A stretch of 64,000 nt of DNA from Verrucomicrobiota bacterium (GCA_017309115.1 JAFLEF010000030.1:25575-89574), one strand, 5' to 3'. Shown: positions 1 through 10,510, numbered from the stretch's first letter. Notes: generated by a model from the letters alone, not told the origin. A program made the numbers and translations.

Positions 1-3000
1 CACTTCATAAACCGCCATCTTGGACTCGTTGTCCTGCCGATCGAAGTACTGCACCAGCACGTACGGGTCCGAGGTATAATCCTGGGCTGTAAAGCGATTG
101 GGCAGCGCCGTGATCAGGGCCTCGGACTGATTGAGATCATTGCGCAGCGCAAAGGCGGCGGGGGCGTCCGTGCCGCCCGAGTTGCCCAGGAATGAGGGAA
201 GAATTCGGGCGTGTTCCTCGTTGGGGTTGTAGCCCGGCAGGCGGTCATCGGGTTGCTGGTACACCTCCACCCGTTCGTAGCGGTCGGGAGAGAAGATCAG
301 CTGGGCGTTGCCCGCGGCATCCAGACCTTCACTGCCGATCCGGCTGGCGATGACGATTCGTTTGCGGGCGCCTTCCGGCGGGTTGGGTCCACTGGGGGGA
401 GCCGGCCAATGGAAGGTGTCGTATTGAACCGGCTGGGTGGGCCAGAGAATGCCGTCCCGCCGTTCGTACCAGACGACGATCAGTTGGTTTTGTGGCGAGG
501 GTTCGCGGAGCAGGCGGTTGACCGGGATGATCGGACCCCGGACGGCCGCGCGGTCGTGCAGGGAGGCGTTGTAGTTGGCGTTGGGGTGAATCAGGTAACC
601 GGTGTGCCGGTTCGCTTGGTCGTATCCGCTGCTCACGCGGGTGCCGATGATGGCTTCCCGATAGCGGCGACGGTCCCCGGCGTTCAGGAGGATTTGCGCC
701 GGTCCTTGGCTGCCGGAGCCAACGAGGTTGGGCAATTCGCTGCCGCCCAGGCTGCCCAGAGCGACCGGTCCGGCAAGGGAGACCGGCAGGTTCTGGTCTT
801 GCGCAGCGGGAAAGAGATCCGGCCCGGCGGCATTGACCCACACTTTGGGTCCCACCGTGGAATCACCGGAGAAGGCCAGGACCAGGTCCTGATCGCCATC
901 GGCATCGAGGTCCGCCGACCGAAGCTGCAGGGTCGAGAAGTAACCTAGGAGAGTACGAGCCCCGTTGGGAGCACCGAAGGGAGTGGTTCCGCCGCCGTTG
1001 AAATGCCAGTGCGTGGTGACTTGGGTCCGGAAGCCGTTGGCAATCCCGGCGCTTTGGCTGGTGGTACGGATCAGATCCAGGCGGCCGTCGCCGTTGAGAT
1101 CCGCCAACAGCAGGGCGGGCGGGAGCAGGCTGGGTTCCCCGAATTGGGCCGCGGCCGCGGCGTAGGGAAGGGCGGTCTGACCGGTGTGTAGAAAGACCGC
1201 CACGGACGCGGTCACGCCGAATCCGGATTGCCGGCCCACCACCAGATCGGGCCAACCGTCGCCGTTGAGATCTCCGACGGTGAGTCGGCTGACGCTGGTG
1301 CCCGTGCCGGCACCGGCCGGAACGAAACTGACATCGGGAGTGGTTCCGAAGGGTGTGGTGGTTCCCTGGTTGAGGTAGATCTCCACCACGTTGTCGAGGT
1401 GGCGGCCCACCAACAGATCCGCCCGGCCGTCGCGATTGACATCGGCGAGGGCAACGGCCTGGGCACCCTGGCTTGGGCCGACTTCCAGTACCGTACCGTA
1501 CAGCGGAGTTTCACCCTGGTTGAGGTAGAGCAGGCACCGTCCGCTGGTCTGGGCTTCCACGACGTCGAGACGGTTGTCGGCATTGACGTCGCCGAAAGTG
1601 GCGTGGGTGATGTTCGCCCGAGTTCCCTGGCCGAAGTCGAAGGGAACCGCCGCCGCGAACGGATTTTCCTCGCCGGTGTTCAAATAGACCCGGTTTGCGT
1701 TGGCGGTCAGTCGTTGGAAAAGGTCTGGCCGGCCGTCCTGATTGAAGTCGGCGAGTTCCACGGCGGAGGCCGTCACCGGGCCGCCAAACGGCTTCAGGGT
1801 TCCCCCGGAAAGGCCGCTGGGCGGTACGGGATCCGTGGGCAGGCCGAGGGCCGTCTGCCAGTCGCGGGTTTCCACCACGCGGACCCGGAGTGACTCCACG
1901 GTCAGATCTCCCACCGCCGGTCGGGTGGCGTCGGTTGAGGCGCTGAACAGCAGAACGGCCCGACCGGGACCCGTGGCGGTATATTCGCCGTTCACCACTT
2001 GGGACTGGCCGGTCTGATACTTCAGCTCCTGGAAGAACAAGGCGTCAGAAGGATCCGGATCGAGATCCACTGCGGGGGTTACTTCGGGGGTGGTGTCCGA
2101 GATATGACCGTAATGGCTCGATCCGGGAAAGTTGGCGGGCGGGTTCGATTGAGGAATGGGGTCACCGGGGAATCCGGTAAACACCTGAGTGACGGTCTTC
2201 CCTCCGGTGCCGTTGTCCCAATCCAGAAAGTAGATTCCCGGCCGAACAGGATAGGAGAGATCGGCCACGTCATCCCAAACCTGCGCGTCGGTGCTCAGGG
2301 TGCCGGGCGGAGCCTCCACGACTCGGATCGCCGTCGGGGCCTTGCCGGGGACCACGGGAAGTCCGCCCAGCGGCACAGGATTTCCCAGGGCCACATTGAC
2401 CTGATAGACGAGATCACCGAAGTCCCAGGTCAGACGTAGCGGCTGGTCCAGTGCCGCAATGGTCTTCACCCAGTAGTCGCGGTTGGCGATCGACTCCAGG
2501 GTCAGGTGCGCCGCCAGTTGTTGGACGTCATTGGTGGCGTCATCCGGGGCGATGAACTCGATACTGGGAAACAGCCCCGGAACCGGATCGGCGTTGCGCC
2601 AGCCCTTGAGTGCCTTGCCCAGGCTGGAATCCGAGACGGGAACGGTCAGGCGGACTCGGCTTCCGGAGTCGAACCAGAACTCACCGCTACCAGCGGCCAC
2701 CGGGCCTGGCGGTTGGACCTGTTCGGTGCGGGGGAGGCTGTAGGTGTTGTCGCTGGTGGTGCTGACCAGAACCCGGTGTTGACGTTTCCAGTGGTAGGCA
2801 ATCGTCGCGGGGGCGGTCATGAGGAACTGGGGAATCTGCTGGCGCGCCTCGACAGACCCGAAGGTGCGCGACGGTAGGGCCGGACCGGTGGCAGTGAATC
2901 CGGTGACGACATAGCGGGTGCCGAACAGACCGGTGTCCACTGGCAGGAGGTAGCCGTCGATGAAGGCGGTGACCAAGGTGCCATTGGCAATCCAGTGGGA

Positions 3001-5025
3001 GCCGAACGCGGGCTCCGCTGAGCCGGCCGCGGCGGTGTCGCTGACCCCGGCGCTGGCGTGGTCGCTGGTCACGGTGAGCCGGTGTTCGGTCTGCCAGGAG
3101 AACGTGAGTTCCGAATCGTCTTCGAGGGTGAACGTATGTTCGGCGGCGTCACCGGAACCGACGGTACCGTTGATTCGAAATCCAGTGCAGCGATGTCGGG
3201 TGTCGGTCGAAGGACTGACCAACGCGGGTACTTCCACGTGGAGTTGGGCGCCCCGCAGGAAGAGACCGTCGTACGTTAGCCCGGGCTGAACGGCGTCGTT
3301 GATGGTGATGGGTCCGTATTGGGATCGGATCGCCAGGGCGACCTGCTCCCGGTACTGGCCGTCGGGTTGGAACGCGGCCAGGAAACCCCAGGTGGCGGGA
3401 GTATTGCTGGCGGACTTGGCTGGACCCAGGCGACCGATGTTGGGTTCGTCACCGAGGAAGAGTTGAACCTCCGGCCGGGTTCCTTGACCAAAGGAGCCGC
3501 TCCAATAGACGAGGTTGTTGACGTCGTCGTAGGCGACCGAGGTGGACCGTAGATTGGGGACGGGTTCGTCATTGGCGCGGGCGGTGGTCCGAGCCCACTG
3601 GACGAACAATTCCCGATCAAAGCCGGCCACGAATTCATTGGCGTCGATGCTGGTGATTTCCTTTTCCACCGGCCCCACGTCGGTGTTGTTGTTGTTGCCC
3701 TGGGTGTAGATGCGCAGCGTTGATCCCATTTTGCCACTGACGAAAATACGGTTGGCCCGGCCTCGAATGGTTCGGGGGATCGTGTCGGCCGTCGTGGAGG
3801 CTTTGAAGTAGACCGCCGGGCCGTCGGGTTGGAGGGAGTCGGCGGCGAGGCGGATCAGGAACCCCTCCCGCTGAGAGGTCGGATTGCCGACTTGGATGCC
3901 GACACTGTAGTAGTAGCCCAGAACGTAGACCTTCCCTTCGGACAGCAGGAGGTCATTGGCGGGATAATCCACCCGATAACCGATGGTGGTCTTGAGCGCG
4001 GCGCCGAGGTCCGTATCGAGGGGATTGGACAACTGCCAGTTTCCGTCGCTGCCGATCCGGCCGGCCGTGGCCACGGTCCCGCCGAAACAAAGTATGCCGG
4101 ACGGATCGCAGGTGGTGGCGATGGGCCCGCTGAATAATCCGTTGTCCCCATCGAGAAGCCGGTACCCAGCGCCGGCCGGACCGCCGACATTCATCACCAG
4201 ATAGAGGCGATCAAGAGCGTCCACGGCCACCGTCTTGGTCTCTTCGATTCCTTGTTTGACCAAGAGGGACCCGGTGCCCCCGCCACGGGCGGTCCAGCGG
4301 TAGGCTCCCGTGGGAGTCAGGCTCATGACAAAGGCGTCGTAATCGTTGACGAGGGGATCCAGGGCGAACGACGCCTTCATGACCGATTGAACCTGGGCCA
4401 ATTGCGTGCTGCCTTCCCGCACGACGAGCGGTGTCCGACTGACGCCGGTGATGAACGTGGAGAAGCCGCCGCCGACATAGACGTTGCCCTGTTGATCGGC
4501 GTCGACGGAGTTGACCACGACGTCGGCGGCGTAGAAGTAGCGGATCCAAACTTGGGTGCCGCTCTTGGTGAATTTGGAGACGAAGCTACCCCGGCGGTGG
4601 GCCCCTTCGAAATAGTTGGCGGTTCCCGTGACGTACACGGCGTCGGACTTCACTTTCACCGACGTCACCGCGAGGGAGATGTTCCCCACGAAGAAGTCGT
4701 CGTTGGCCTTCTTCGCCCACACCCAGCTACCGTTGGCGTCCTGGCGGGCCAGAAAGCCATTCTCAAAGGAGGTGTTGTCGGTGAGTAGCACGGTGGGCGA
4801 GAATTCCACGGAACCCCGGTTGTGCCCGGCGACGTAGAGGGTGCCGTCGGTATCGACATCCATGGCATCCACCGTGGCGGTGGTGCCCAGGGCCTTGATG
4901 GGTTTGGCGAAAGGTTGCGCGGCGTGCAGTCCGGGGAGCCCGAATCCGAGCGCGAGCAGCAAGAGCAGTCCAGCGAGGCCACGGATCAGACGGCGGGCTC
5001 CGCGGTGGAGGAGATTAACGTTCAT
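1..5025 (-). CDS. Giant secreted SBBP/FG-GAP repeat protein (3' end beyond window)
   Basis: The reading frame is open from the ATG at 5025 to the window edge (1675 codons), so the C-terminus is missing. Residues 1-36 form a signal peptide (basic start, then LAGLLLLLALGFGLPGLHA). Residues about 40-520 hold SBBP-type beta-propeller strands such as DTDGTLYVAGHN and QGNVYVGGGFS. Residues about 1090-1385 hold at least six FG-GAP/VCBS calcium loops: DFNQDGRPD, DVNADNRLD, DVNRDGRAD, DLNGDGWPD, DLNGDGRLD and DLDADGDQD. The middle part has no domain I recognise. It is probably a surface or secreted propeller protein; no enzyme motif is visible. It is the last gene of a minus-strand run, only 14 bases after the gene at 5040. 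Function is unknown. Confidence 0.85.
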   Translation of the reverse strand, partial: MNVNLLHRGARRLIRGLAGLLLLLALGFGLPGLHAAQPFAKPIKALGTTATVDAMDVDTDGTLYVAGHNRGSVEFSPTVLLTDNTSFENGFLARQDANGSWVWAKKANDDFFVGNISLAVTSVKVKSDAVYVTGTANYFEGAHRRGSFVSKFTKSGTQVWIRYFYAADVVVNSVDADQQGNVYVGGGFSTFITGVSRTPLVVREGSTQLAQVQSVMKASFALDPLVNDYDAFVMSLTPTGAYRWTARGGGTGSLLVKQGIEETKTVAVDALDRLYLVMNVGGPAGAGYRLLDGDNGLFSGPIATTCDPSGILCFGGTVATAGRIGSDGNWQLSNPLDTDLGAALKTTIGYRVDYPANDLLLSEGKVYVLGYYYSVGIQVGNPTSQREGFLIRLAADSLQPDGPAVYFKASTTADTIPRTIRGRANRIFVSGKMGSTLRIYTQGNNNNTDVGPVEKEITSIDANEFVAGFDRELFVQWARTTARANDEPVPNLRSTSVAYDDVNNLVYWSGSFGQGTRPEVQLFLGDEPNIGRLGPAKSASNTPATWGFLAAFQPDGQYREQVALAIRSQYGPITINDAVQPGLTYDGLFLRGAQLHVEVPALVSPSTDTRHRCTGFRINGTVGSGDAAEHTFTLEDDSELTFSWQTEHRLTVTSDHASAGVSDTAAAGSAEPAFGSHWIANGTLVTAFIDGYLLPVDTGLFGTRYVVTGFTATGPALPSRTFGSVEARQQIPQFLMTAPATIAYHWKRQHRVLVSTTSDNTYSLPRTEQVQPPGPVAAGSGEFWFDSGSRVRLTVPVSDSSLGKALKGWRNADPVPGLFPSIEFIAPDDATNDVQQLAAHLTLESIANRDYWVKTIAALDQPLRLTWDFGDLVYQVNVALGNPVPLGGLPVVPGKAPTAIRVVEAPPGTLSTDAQVWDDVADLSYPVRPGIYFLDWDNGTGGKTVTQVFTGFPGDPIPQSNPPANFPGSSHYGHISDTTPEVTPAVDLDPDPSDALFFQELKYQTGQSQVVNGEYTATGPGRAVLLFSASTDATRPAVGDLTVESLRVRVVETRDWQTALGLPTDPVPPSGLSGGTLKPFGGPVTASAVELADFNQDGRPDLFQRLTANANRVYLNTGEENPFAAAVPFDFGQGTRANITHATFGDVNADNRLDVVEAQTSGRCLLYLNQGETPLYGTVLEVGPSQGAQAVALADVNRDGRADLLVGRHLDNVVEIYLNQGTTTPFGTTPDVSFVPAGAGTGTSVSRLTVGDLNGDGWPDLVVGRQSGFGVTASVAVFLHTGQTALPYAAAAAQFGEPSLLPPALLLADLNGDGRLDLIRTTSQSAGIANGFRTQVTTHWHFNGGGTTPFGAPNGARTLLGYFSTLQLRSADLDADGDQDLVLAFSGDSTVGPKVWVNAAGPDLFPAAQDQNLPVSLAGPVALGSLGGSELPNLVGSGSQGPAQILLNAGDRRRYREAIIGTRVSSGYDQANRHTGYLIHPNANYNASLHDRAAVRGPIIPVNRLLREPSPQNQLIVVWYERRDGILWPTQPVQYDTFHWPAPPSGPNPPEGARKRIVIASRIGSEGLDAAGNAQLIFSPDRYERVEVYQQPDDRLPGYNPNEEHARILPSFLGNSGGTDAPAAFALRNDLNQSEALITALPNRFTAQDYTSDPYVLVQYFDRQDNESKMAVYEV

Positions 5026-5039
5026 GGAAAAAAGGGGGA

Positions 5040-5801
5040 TCACTGGTTGAGGACGGACACCGGGCTGAGGCGGACCAGGGTGACGGTTCCCCGGACGGTC
5101 AGGGGCGTCTTGTGGAGTCCGCTGATGGTCTCCTGATAGGAGCCGCTGAGTTGGTCGAGTCCGTTGATCTGATTGAGGGAATTGTTCACGGTGAGGGAGA
5201 AGGCCCGGGTGATCTCTGGCGCGGCGGTGTGATCCGGATGAAAGGCGTGCCGGAACGGATGCGTGAGCGCGTCGGGAGCGAGCACGTTGGTGCCGGCGCA
5301 GCGGAAGTTGGTGCCCAGACCGCCGGCGAGGGGGAGTTCGCGCACGCCATCTGGGAGGTCGTATCCGGCGGTGGCGAGGCGTTGTCCCCGGACCTTGCCG
5401 TCCACCCGGACCACATTCGTCAGCCCCGGCAGGAGAGAGAGATCGGTCAGCAGCATCACCGTGGCGGTGGGGGACGGGGTGCTTGTGGGAACCGGAAGCG
5501 CGCCCGGTCCGGTGGGCGCTGTCGGCAGCGAAACCGTCTTGCGCAGGAGTGTCACTTCCTTGAGCAGCTTCACCGACCCATTGGCCCCAACGTGGAGCAA
5601 CAGCCGGAATTGGGCGGAGTCCGCCACGGGTTGGGTGGGGCTGCCGCCGGCGGCGTAGGTGACTTCGCTCAGGGTGACGTCGCCGACCCACAGGCCGGCA
5701 CTGGCCGGATTGGGGAGGAATTGTTGGGCGTGCAAGCTTAGCCCCATCAGACTGAACAGACCGATCCGGAAACTGCATTCCAAGGCGCGGGAAAGATTCA
5801 T
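5040..5801 (-). CDS. Secreted protein of unknown function, 253 aa
   Basis: I chose the ATG at 5801, which gives MNLSRALECSFRIGLFSLMG, a typical signal peptide ending near LHAQQ. An upstream in-frame start would overlap the preceding gene. The mature part starts with SAGLWVGDVTLSEVTYAAGG and continues with beta-rich segments such as FRLLLHVGANGSVKLLKEVT and, near the end, GSYQETISGL and TVRGTVTLVRLSPV. I recall similar GLWVGDV proteins next to large repeat proteins in Verrucomicrobiota, but I know no assigned function. It lies 20 bases after the gene at 5822 and 14 bases before the giant FG-GAP gene, so all three are probably co-transcribed. Confidence 0.75.
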   Translation of the reverse strand: MNLSRALECSFRIGLFSLMGLSLHAQQFLPNPASAGLWVGDVTLSEVTYAAGGSPTQPVADSAQFRLLLHVGANGSVKLLKEVTLLRKTVSLPTAPTGPGALPVPTSTPSPTATVMLLTDLSLLPGLTNVVRVDGKVRGQRLATAGYDLPDGVRELPLAGGLGTNFRCAGTNVLAPDALTHPFRHAFHPDHTAAPEITRAFSLTVNNSLNQINGLDQLSGSYQETISGLHKTPLTVRGTVTLVRLSPVSVLNQ

Positions 5802-5821
5802 ACGCAGGCAAATCAAGGGAG

Positions 5822-6865
5822 TTAAGGAACGAGGGCGGTGCTGACGGCACGACGAGCACGAATCGGCAACCACAGTTGGGTGCCACGGCCGTCCGTGAGC
5901 CGCAGGAGAGTCTCGGCGGTTTCGGTGGAGAGCGCGTCGCGGGCCGGCTCAAGCCGGAGGGTGGCGCGACCGCCCGCGGCCAGCTCGGGCAGAGACACCC
6001 GGGCGGGCAAAAGATTTCGCTCGGTCAGGGTACTTCCGGCCAGCCGCAGGGGTCGGCGTAACGGGAGGGATTCTGTTCCTAGGACCGTCTCGATTTGGAT
6101 CTGCGCGGGGGTGCTCGAGAGGTTCTCGAAATCCAAGTTTTGGCCGGGGGAATGGACGTCGAAATCCAGTTCGCCAGTGGCAGGTAGATTCACCGCGAGC
6201 GGACCCGGCCAGGTGGATGGGCCATCGGATTGAATCCAGTAGGCTTCACCGCTCCGGATGAGGGTCGCGGCTGGATTCGCCACGCGTTTCCACTGGCCGG
6301 CTTGCAGTTGAAAGATGCGCAGGCGTTCGTGGGCGGAACTGCCGCGGAAGAATTCGGCGAACGTGGGCGGCGCCGCGGGATCTACCGGCAGTCCGGTGAA
6401 AGTGCAGGAATCCGGATGCCAGTTGAGCCGTTGCGCCCGGGGACGTCCGGTGACCGTCCACAGGGCGTCGGCCGTGGCGAGAATCAGATACGCCCGCTGG
6501 GACTGGATGGTGAATAGATTCGCCGCAAAGGCTTCCGGACGCGACGGCGCATACCAGACCGCCCAACCTTCCTCCCGCCAGGAAGCTCCTCCGGGAGGCC
6601 GCAGCAGGCCGGCTTCCTGACTGCCCGGGTAAAAACAGGCGACGGTTTCCACCGGGAGTCCCTCAAAAGCCCGATCCGGTCGAGTCTCCGCGGGTTGGAC
6701 TTCCAGAAACACTGCATTCCAGCCTGCCCGTAGCGGAATTTGCTGGGTCCTGACCGCCTCGGCCCACGTGGTCAGGAGCAGAGCCCAAGCCAGCGTTGCG
6801 GCGAGCGGAATCCGGAATCGCCCGACTCCGGTAAGCGTGGGCGAGGAAAATGGCGCGGTGTTCAT
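5822..6865 (-). CDS. Secreted protein of unknown function, 347 aa
   Basis: The ATG at 6865 opens MNTAPFSSPTLTGVGRFRIP followed by a hydrophobic stretch (LAATLAWALLLTTWAEA), a signal peptide. Just after it comes the block RAGWNAVFLEVQP, which I associate with hypothetical exported proteins of Verrucomicrobiota. Later parts look like beta-sandwich material (SPGQNLDFENLSSTPAQIQI; GGRATLRLEP). No catalytic motif is seen. It is the first gene of the three-gene minus-strand run that continues with the 253-aa protein and the giant FG-GAP protein. The longer reading from 6919 has no advantage, since it adds 18 polar residues before the signal peptide. Confidence 0.7.
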   Translation of the reverse strand: MNTAPFSSPTLTGVGRFRIPLAATLAWALLLTTWAEAVRTQQIPLRAGWNAVFLEVQPAETRPDRAFEGLPVETVACFYPGSQEAGLLRPPGGASWREEGWAVWYAPSRPEAFAANLFTIQSQRAYLILATADALWTVTGRPRAQRLNWHPDSCTFTGLPVDPAAPPTFAEFFRGSSAHERLRIFQLQAGQWKRVANPAATLIRSGEAYWIQSDGPSTWPGPLAVNLPATGELDFDVHSPGQNLDFENLSSTPAQIQIETVLGTESLPLRRPLRLAGSTLTERNLLPARVSLPELAAGGRATLRLEPARDALSTETAETLLRLTDGRGTQLWLPIRARRAVSTALVP

Positions 6866-6957
6866 GAGCAAATGGACGGAGCAACCGCCACCTTCCAGTG
6901 GCTGGGTTGACCGCTCCATCTGTCACTACAGGGAAATTCGCCGGAGGTAACAGACCG

Positions 6958-9900
6958 CTACGGAGAACCCGTCCAGAGCTTACGCCAGGCGTCCGGACTG
7001 AGGGTTTCGGGGCCGGAAGCGCCGGACCGTTGGACCGTCAATCGCTCCGCCATTTGCTCCAGTTCAGCCATCGACCGGGTCGTTGGCGAAACATCCCAGC
7101 AACCAATGGTACCATCGGCACTCACGGTTAGAACTTCCCGTCCGTCGGGACGAAAGCCGACCCAGTTCAGGGCCCGATCCTCCCGCCGGTCGGAAACGAT
7201 CAGATCCCCCGTGCTCACTTCCCAAACGGCGAAGGTGCCATCCCGACTGGCGGAGGCGAGCAAACGGCTATCCGGGCTGAACGCCAAACTGCGGACCTTG
7301 TTGCGATGGACCAAGGGAACTCCCTGGGGATGGCCGGTGCGGGAATCCCAAATCCGGACAGTGTTGTCTTCTCCACCAGTGGCAATCCAGCGCCCGTCTG
7401 GACTATAGCGCGCCAACCGGACCCCATCCCGATGGCCGGCCAGTTCCAGGACGGCCTTGCGGTTGATCACGTCAATGATCCAAGCCGAGCGTGGGTCAAA
7501 GGTGCCGTCGATGGCGGCCGCAACGAGTTGGGTGCCGTCGGGACTGAATTGTCCATCGCCCACGGGATAACCAATCGATAACGGTTGGCCCCGCGGCGCG
7601 CCGTGATCGGTCTCAAAGAACCGGATGAACCCGTCTTCGCAACCGGTGAACAGAAGGCGTCCATCGGGCGACAGTCCGGCGACGGTGATCAACTGGGGGT
7701 GCTCCAGCGGCGGCGAAAGCGCCTCGCCGGTCCGGGCATCCCAGAGTCGGGCGGCATGGCCATCGCTACCGCTGGCCGATAGCGTCAGCAGACGGTCGCC
7801 GGACTGACTGAACTCCACGAACCGTACCTGGCCCCGAACCTTCAACGGAGGATGCAGTAGTTCCCCGGTGTCTGCGTTCCGAAGTTGAACCTGGGCGCCT
7901 TGGGTGCCCAGGGCGATCTGTTGGCCGCGGGGATCAAAGGCGGCGGAAAGCACGCCAGCGCCGATCTCCCAGGCCTCGCCCTGGCGTTGGCCTGTGTGGG
8001 CGTCCCAGAGTTCCGCTGGTTGACCCGTTCCAAATGTCAGGAACCGGCGGCCATCCGAGCTGGGCGCAATTCCGCGAAGTCCCGGGCCCACGGCAACCTG
8101 ATACTTCGCCGGGTTGGAGTTCCATTTCCAGATTCGGACGGCGCCATCCTGACTGGCTGTCAGAATCGAACGGTCGTCGGGACTGAACTCGGCGTACTGA
8201 ACGACGCCCCCATGGTGGAGCGCCGGGCCGGTGGGATCGCCATGGCGGAAGTCCAGGGTCTGGGCCAGACCGGCGAAGGTGTTGGCGATGATCTGGGTTC
8301 CGGAACGGCTGAATTGAACGGTCGTCAGGTTGCCATCACGTTCGAGGCGCGGCCACGCGGTTTGGCCGGTGTCGGAGTTCCAGAACTGAATCTGGCTGTC
8401 GAAGCCCAGCGTGAGAAACATCGGATCCACCGGACTGAATGCCCCGAGCACCAGCGAATCCCGGGACGAGTGCCGTACGGGGCCGCCAATTAGTCGGCCA
8501 GAGGCGACATCCCAAAGATAGGCCGACCGGAGATCATCGAGGATGAGCACCCGGTTTCCCTCGGGATTGAACTCACCGCTTTGCAAGGCGCGATCATGAG
8601 CCCATGGCTGGGATATTGGCCGACCCGTTTCGGCATCCCAAATCCAGGCCAGACCATCCCCACTCACTCCCAGGACGCGGGAACCATCCGGATGGTAGCG
8701 AATCTGATTGATTCGAGCCGCAGCGACGAACGCTGGGCCCACGGGAGTGCCAGTGAGGATATCCCAAGCCTGGGCCACTTGATTCGAGTTGGAAATGAAA
8801 CGGTGGCCGCGGGGGTGAAACGGGACTCCCGACATGGTCGGTCGCTTGGCGTTTCGCTCATTCTGTGGGACGGCGGGACCTTGTTGCCGACCCGTCCGGG
8901 AGTCCCAGATGCGAGCGAAGCCATCGGCACAGGTGGTGGCCACCCAGCGACCATCCGGACTGAAGCCAGCTGTGGCCACCCCGGCGGGATGGACCAGTGG
9001 TGGAATCACGGACTGTCCCTGGTCGACACTCCAGACTCGGGCGGTCCGATCGTCGCTGGCGCTGACGACCCAGCGGCCATCGGGACTGAAGTGAGCGACA
9101 TTGACGGCGCCTTCATGAAACCAGACCCGTTCCAGTTGCGGGACCCGCTGCAGCAGCGCGCCGAGTCGGCGACGATGAACGTCAGCCCGTTCGGCAACCC
9201 CCGCGTCGAGGCGGAATGCTTCCAGATAGGGCAGCAGGGCGGCGGCCGGATCGTGCTCATTCACCAGATGTTGACCGACCTCCATGTGCAGGCGCTTGGC
9301 TGCCTGAGTTCGCTGGTCGACTTCCTGGGCCAGCGACTGTCGGGCTTTGGAGATGCGGACGCCGAGTACGGAAGAAATGATCGAAATGGCGAGCAAACCG
9401 CCAAAGATAGCCGTGACCAGCAGTGCTTCTAAGGGATGTCGCCGGCCCCATTTGGTCAGCCGCTCAAAGGAACCGGAGGGTCGAACCTCCAGCGGTTCGT
9501 GCCGTTGCCAGCGGTCCAATTCCTCGGCCAAGGCTACCGCCGAGCCGTAGCGCCGGCTGGGATCCTTTTCCAAACATTTGAGGCAGATGGCTTCCAGATC
9601 GCGGTCCAGTCCGGGAACCCATTGGCAGGGTCGCTTGGGTTCCTGATCCAGCACCAGGCGCAGGATGGCCACCGGCGTGCCCGCGCTGAAGGGGGGATGC
9701 CCTGTCAGCAATTCGTAGAACACGGCGCCGAGTCCGTAGACATCCGTGGCGGTGGTCAGGAACTGGGAACGTCCTCCGGCCTGCTCCGGAGACATGTAGG
9801 TGGGGGTGCCGACGACGGCGAGGGTTCGAGTCAGGCTGCCGTCGCCATCGAGCAACTTGGCCAGCCCAAAGTCGGTCAAATGCAGCTGCCCCTCGCCGTC

Positions 9901-10476
9901 GACTAGAATATTGGAGGGCTTGAGGTCCCGATGTAGGACGCCGCGCTGATGGGCATGGTGGACGGCTCGGGCGAGCTGGGCGATCCACTGAGCGGCCAAA
10001 GCCGGGGAGGGACGCCGGGCTGGATCCGCAACGATCTGGGCCAGCGACTGTCCCTCGATGCAGGCCATCGTGAAGTAGTGCTGACCCTCGTATTCTCCGA
10101 CTTCGAAGATCGGCACGATATTGGGGTGATCGAGGGCGGCGGCCGCGCGGGCTTCAGCCTCGAAACGGCGGACCAAGTCCGGCGTGGCAAGGGCGCCGGT
10201 GCCAATCACCTTGAGGGCGACTGTTCGTCCCAGGGATTGCTGCCGGGCCCGGAACACCACGCCCATCCCGCCGCGGGCGATTTCGGAAAGCAGACTGTAA
10301 TCGCCAAACGGCCGGGGAAACACCTGGGCGACAGGTAGGCGGGCCGGGGAGGTAACGGACAGCGCGGCCGCCAACAGGCACCGAGGACAGCGACCTTGTT
10401 GGGAAAACCGGAGCAACCGGGTGCCGCACCGCGTGCAGTGGCCAAACTCGGGAACAGGGGGAGCCGGTGCGGACAT
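6958..10476 (-). CDS. Membrane Ser/Thr protein kinase with 16 WD40 repeats
   Basis: This 1172-aa protein probably phosphorylates Ser/Thr residues at the membrane. It begins with a zinc-ribbon-like motif (C14xxC17 ... C30xxC33). The kinase domain, about residues 57-330, has the glycine loop IARGGMGVVF, the VALKVI lysine, HRDLKPSN and DFGLAK, so it should be active. One membrane helix follows near residue 355 (LLVTAIFGGLLAISIISSVL). From about residue 450 I count 16 WD-type repeats (for example FSPDGRWVVSASDDRTARVW), enough for two beta-propellers, probably on the periplasmic side. The ECF sigma gene lies 34 bases upstream on the same strand, a pairing known from Planctomycetota and Verrucomicrobiota. 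Ligand and targets are unknown. Confidence 0.92.
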   Translation of the reverse strand: MSAPAPPVPEFGHCTRCGTRLLRFSQQGRCPRCLLAAALSVTSPARLPVAQVFPRPFGDYSLLSEIARGGMGVVFRARQQSLGRTVALKVIGTGALATPDLVRRFEAEARAAAALDHPNIVPIFEVGEYEGQHYFTMACIEGQSLAQIVADPARRPSPALAAQWIAQLARAVHHAHQRGVLHRDLKPSNILVDGEGQLHLTDFGLAKLLDGDGSLTRTLAVVGTPTYMSPEQAGGRSQFLTTATDVYGLGAVFYELLTGHPPFSAGTPVAILRLVLDQEPKRPCQWVPGLDRDLEAICLKCLEKDPSRRYGSAVALAEELDRWQRHEPLEVRPSGSFERLTKWGRRHPLEALLVTAIFGGLLAISIISSVLGVRISKARQSLAQEVDQRTQAAKRLHMEVGQHLVNEHDPAAALLPYLEAFRLDAGVAERADVHRRRLGALLQRVPQLERVWFHEGAVNVAHFSPDGRWVVSASDDRTARVWSVDQGQSVIPPLVHPAGVATAGFSPDGRWVATTCADGFARIWDSRTGRQQGPAVPQNERNAKRPTMSGVPFHPRGHRFISNSNQVAQAWDILTGTPVGPAFVAAARINQIRYHPDGSRVLGVSGDGLAWIWDAETGRPISQPWAHDRALQSGEFNPEGNRVLILDDLRSAYLWDVASGRLIGGPVRHSSRDSLVLGAFSPVDPMFLTLGFDSQIQFWNSDTGQTAWPRLERDGNLTTVQFSRSGTQIIANTFAGLAQTLDFRHGDPTGPALHHGGVVQYAEFSPDDRSILTASQDGAVRIWKWNSNPAKYQVAVGPGLRGIAPSSDGRRFLTFGTGQPAELWDAHTGQRQGEAWEIGAGVLSAAFDPRGQQIALGTQGAQVQLRNADTGELLHPPLKVRGQVRFVEFSQSGDRLLTLSASGSDGHAARLWDARTGEALSPPLEHPQLITVAGLSPDGRLLFTGCEDGFIRFFETDHGAPRGQPLSIGYPVGDGQFSPDGTQLVAAAIDGTFDPRSAWIIDVINRKAVLELAGHRDGVRLARYSPDGRWIATGGEDNTVRIWDSRTGHPQGVPLVHRNKVRSLAFSPDSRLLASASRDGTFAVWEVSTGDLIVSDRREDRALNWVGFRPDGREVLTVSADGTIGCWDVSPTTRSMAELEQMAERLTVQRSGASGPETLSPDAWRKLWTGSP

Positions 10477-10510
10477 CGTAATCCGGGTGGAAACCTTGCC
10501 GTCTCTGTCG

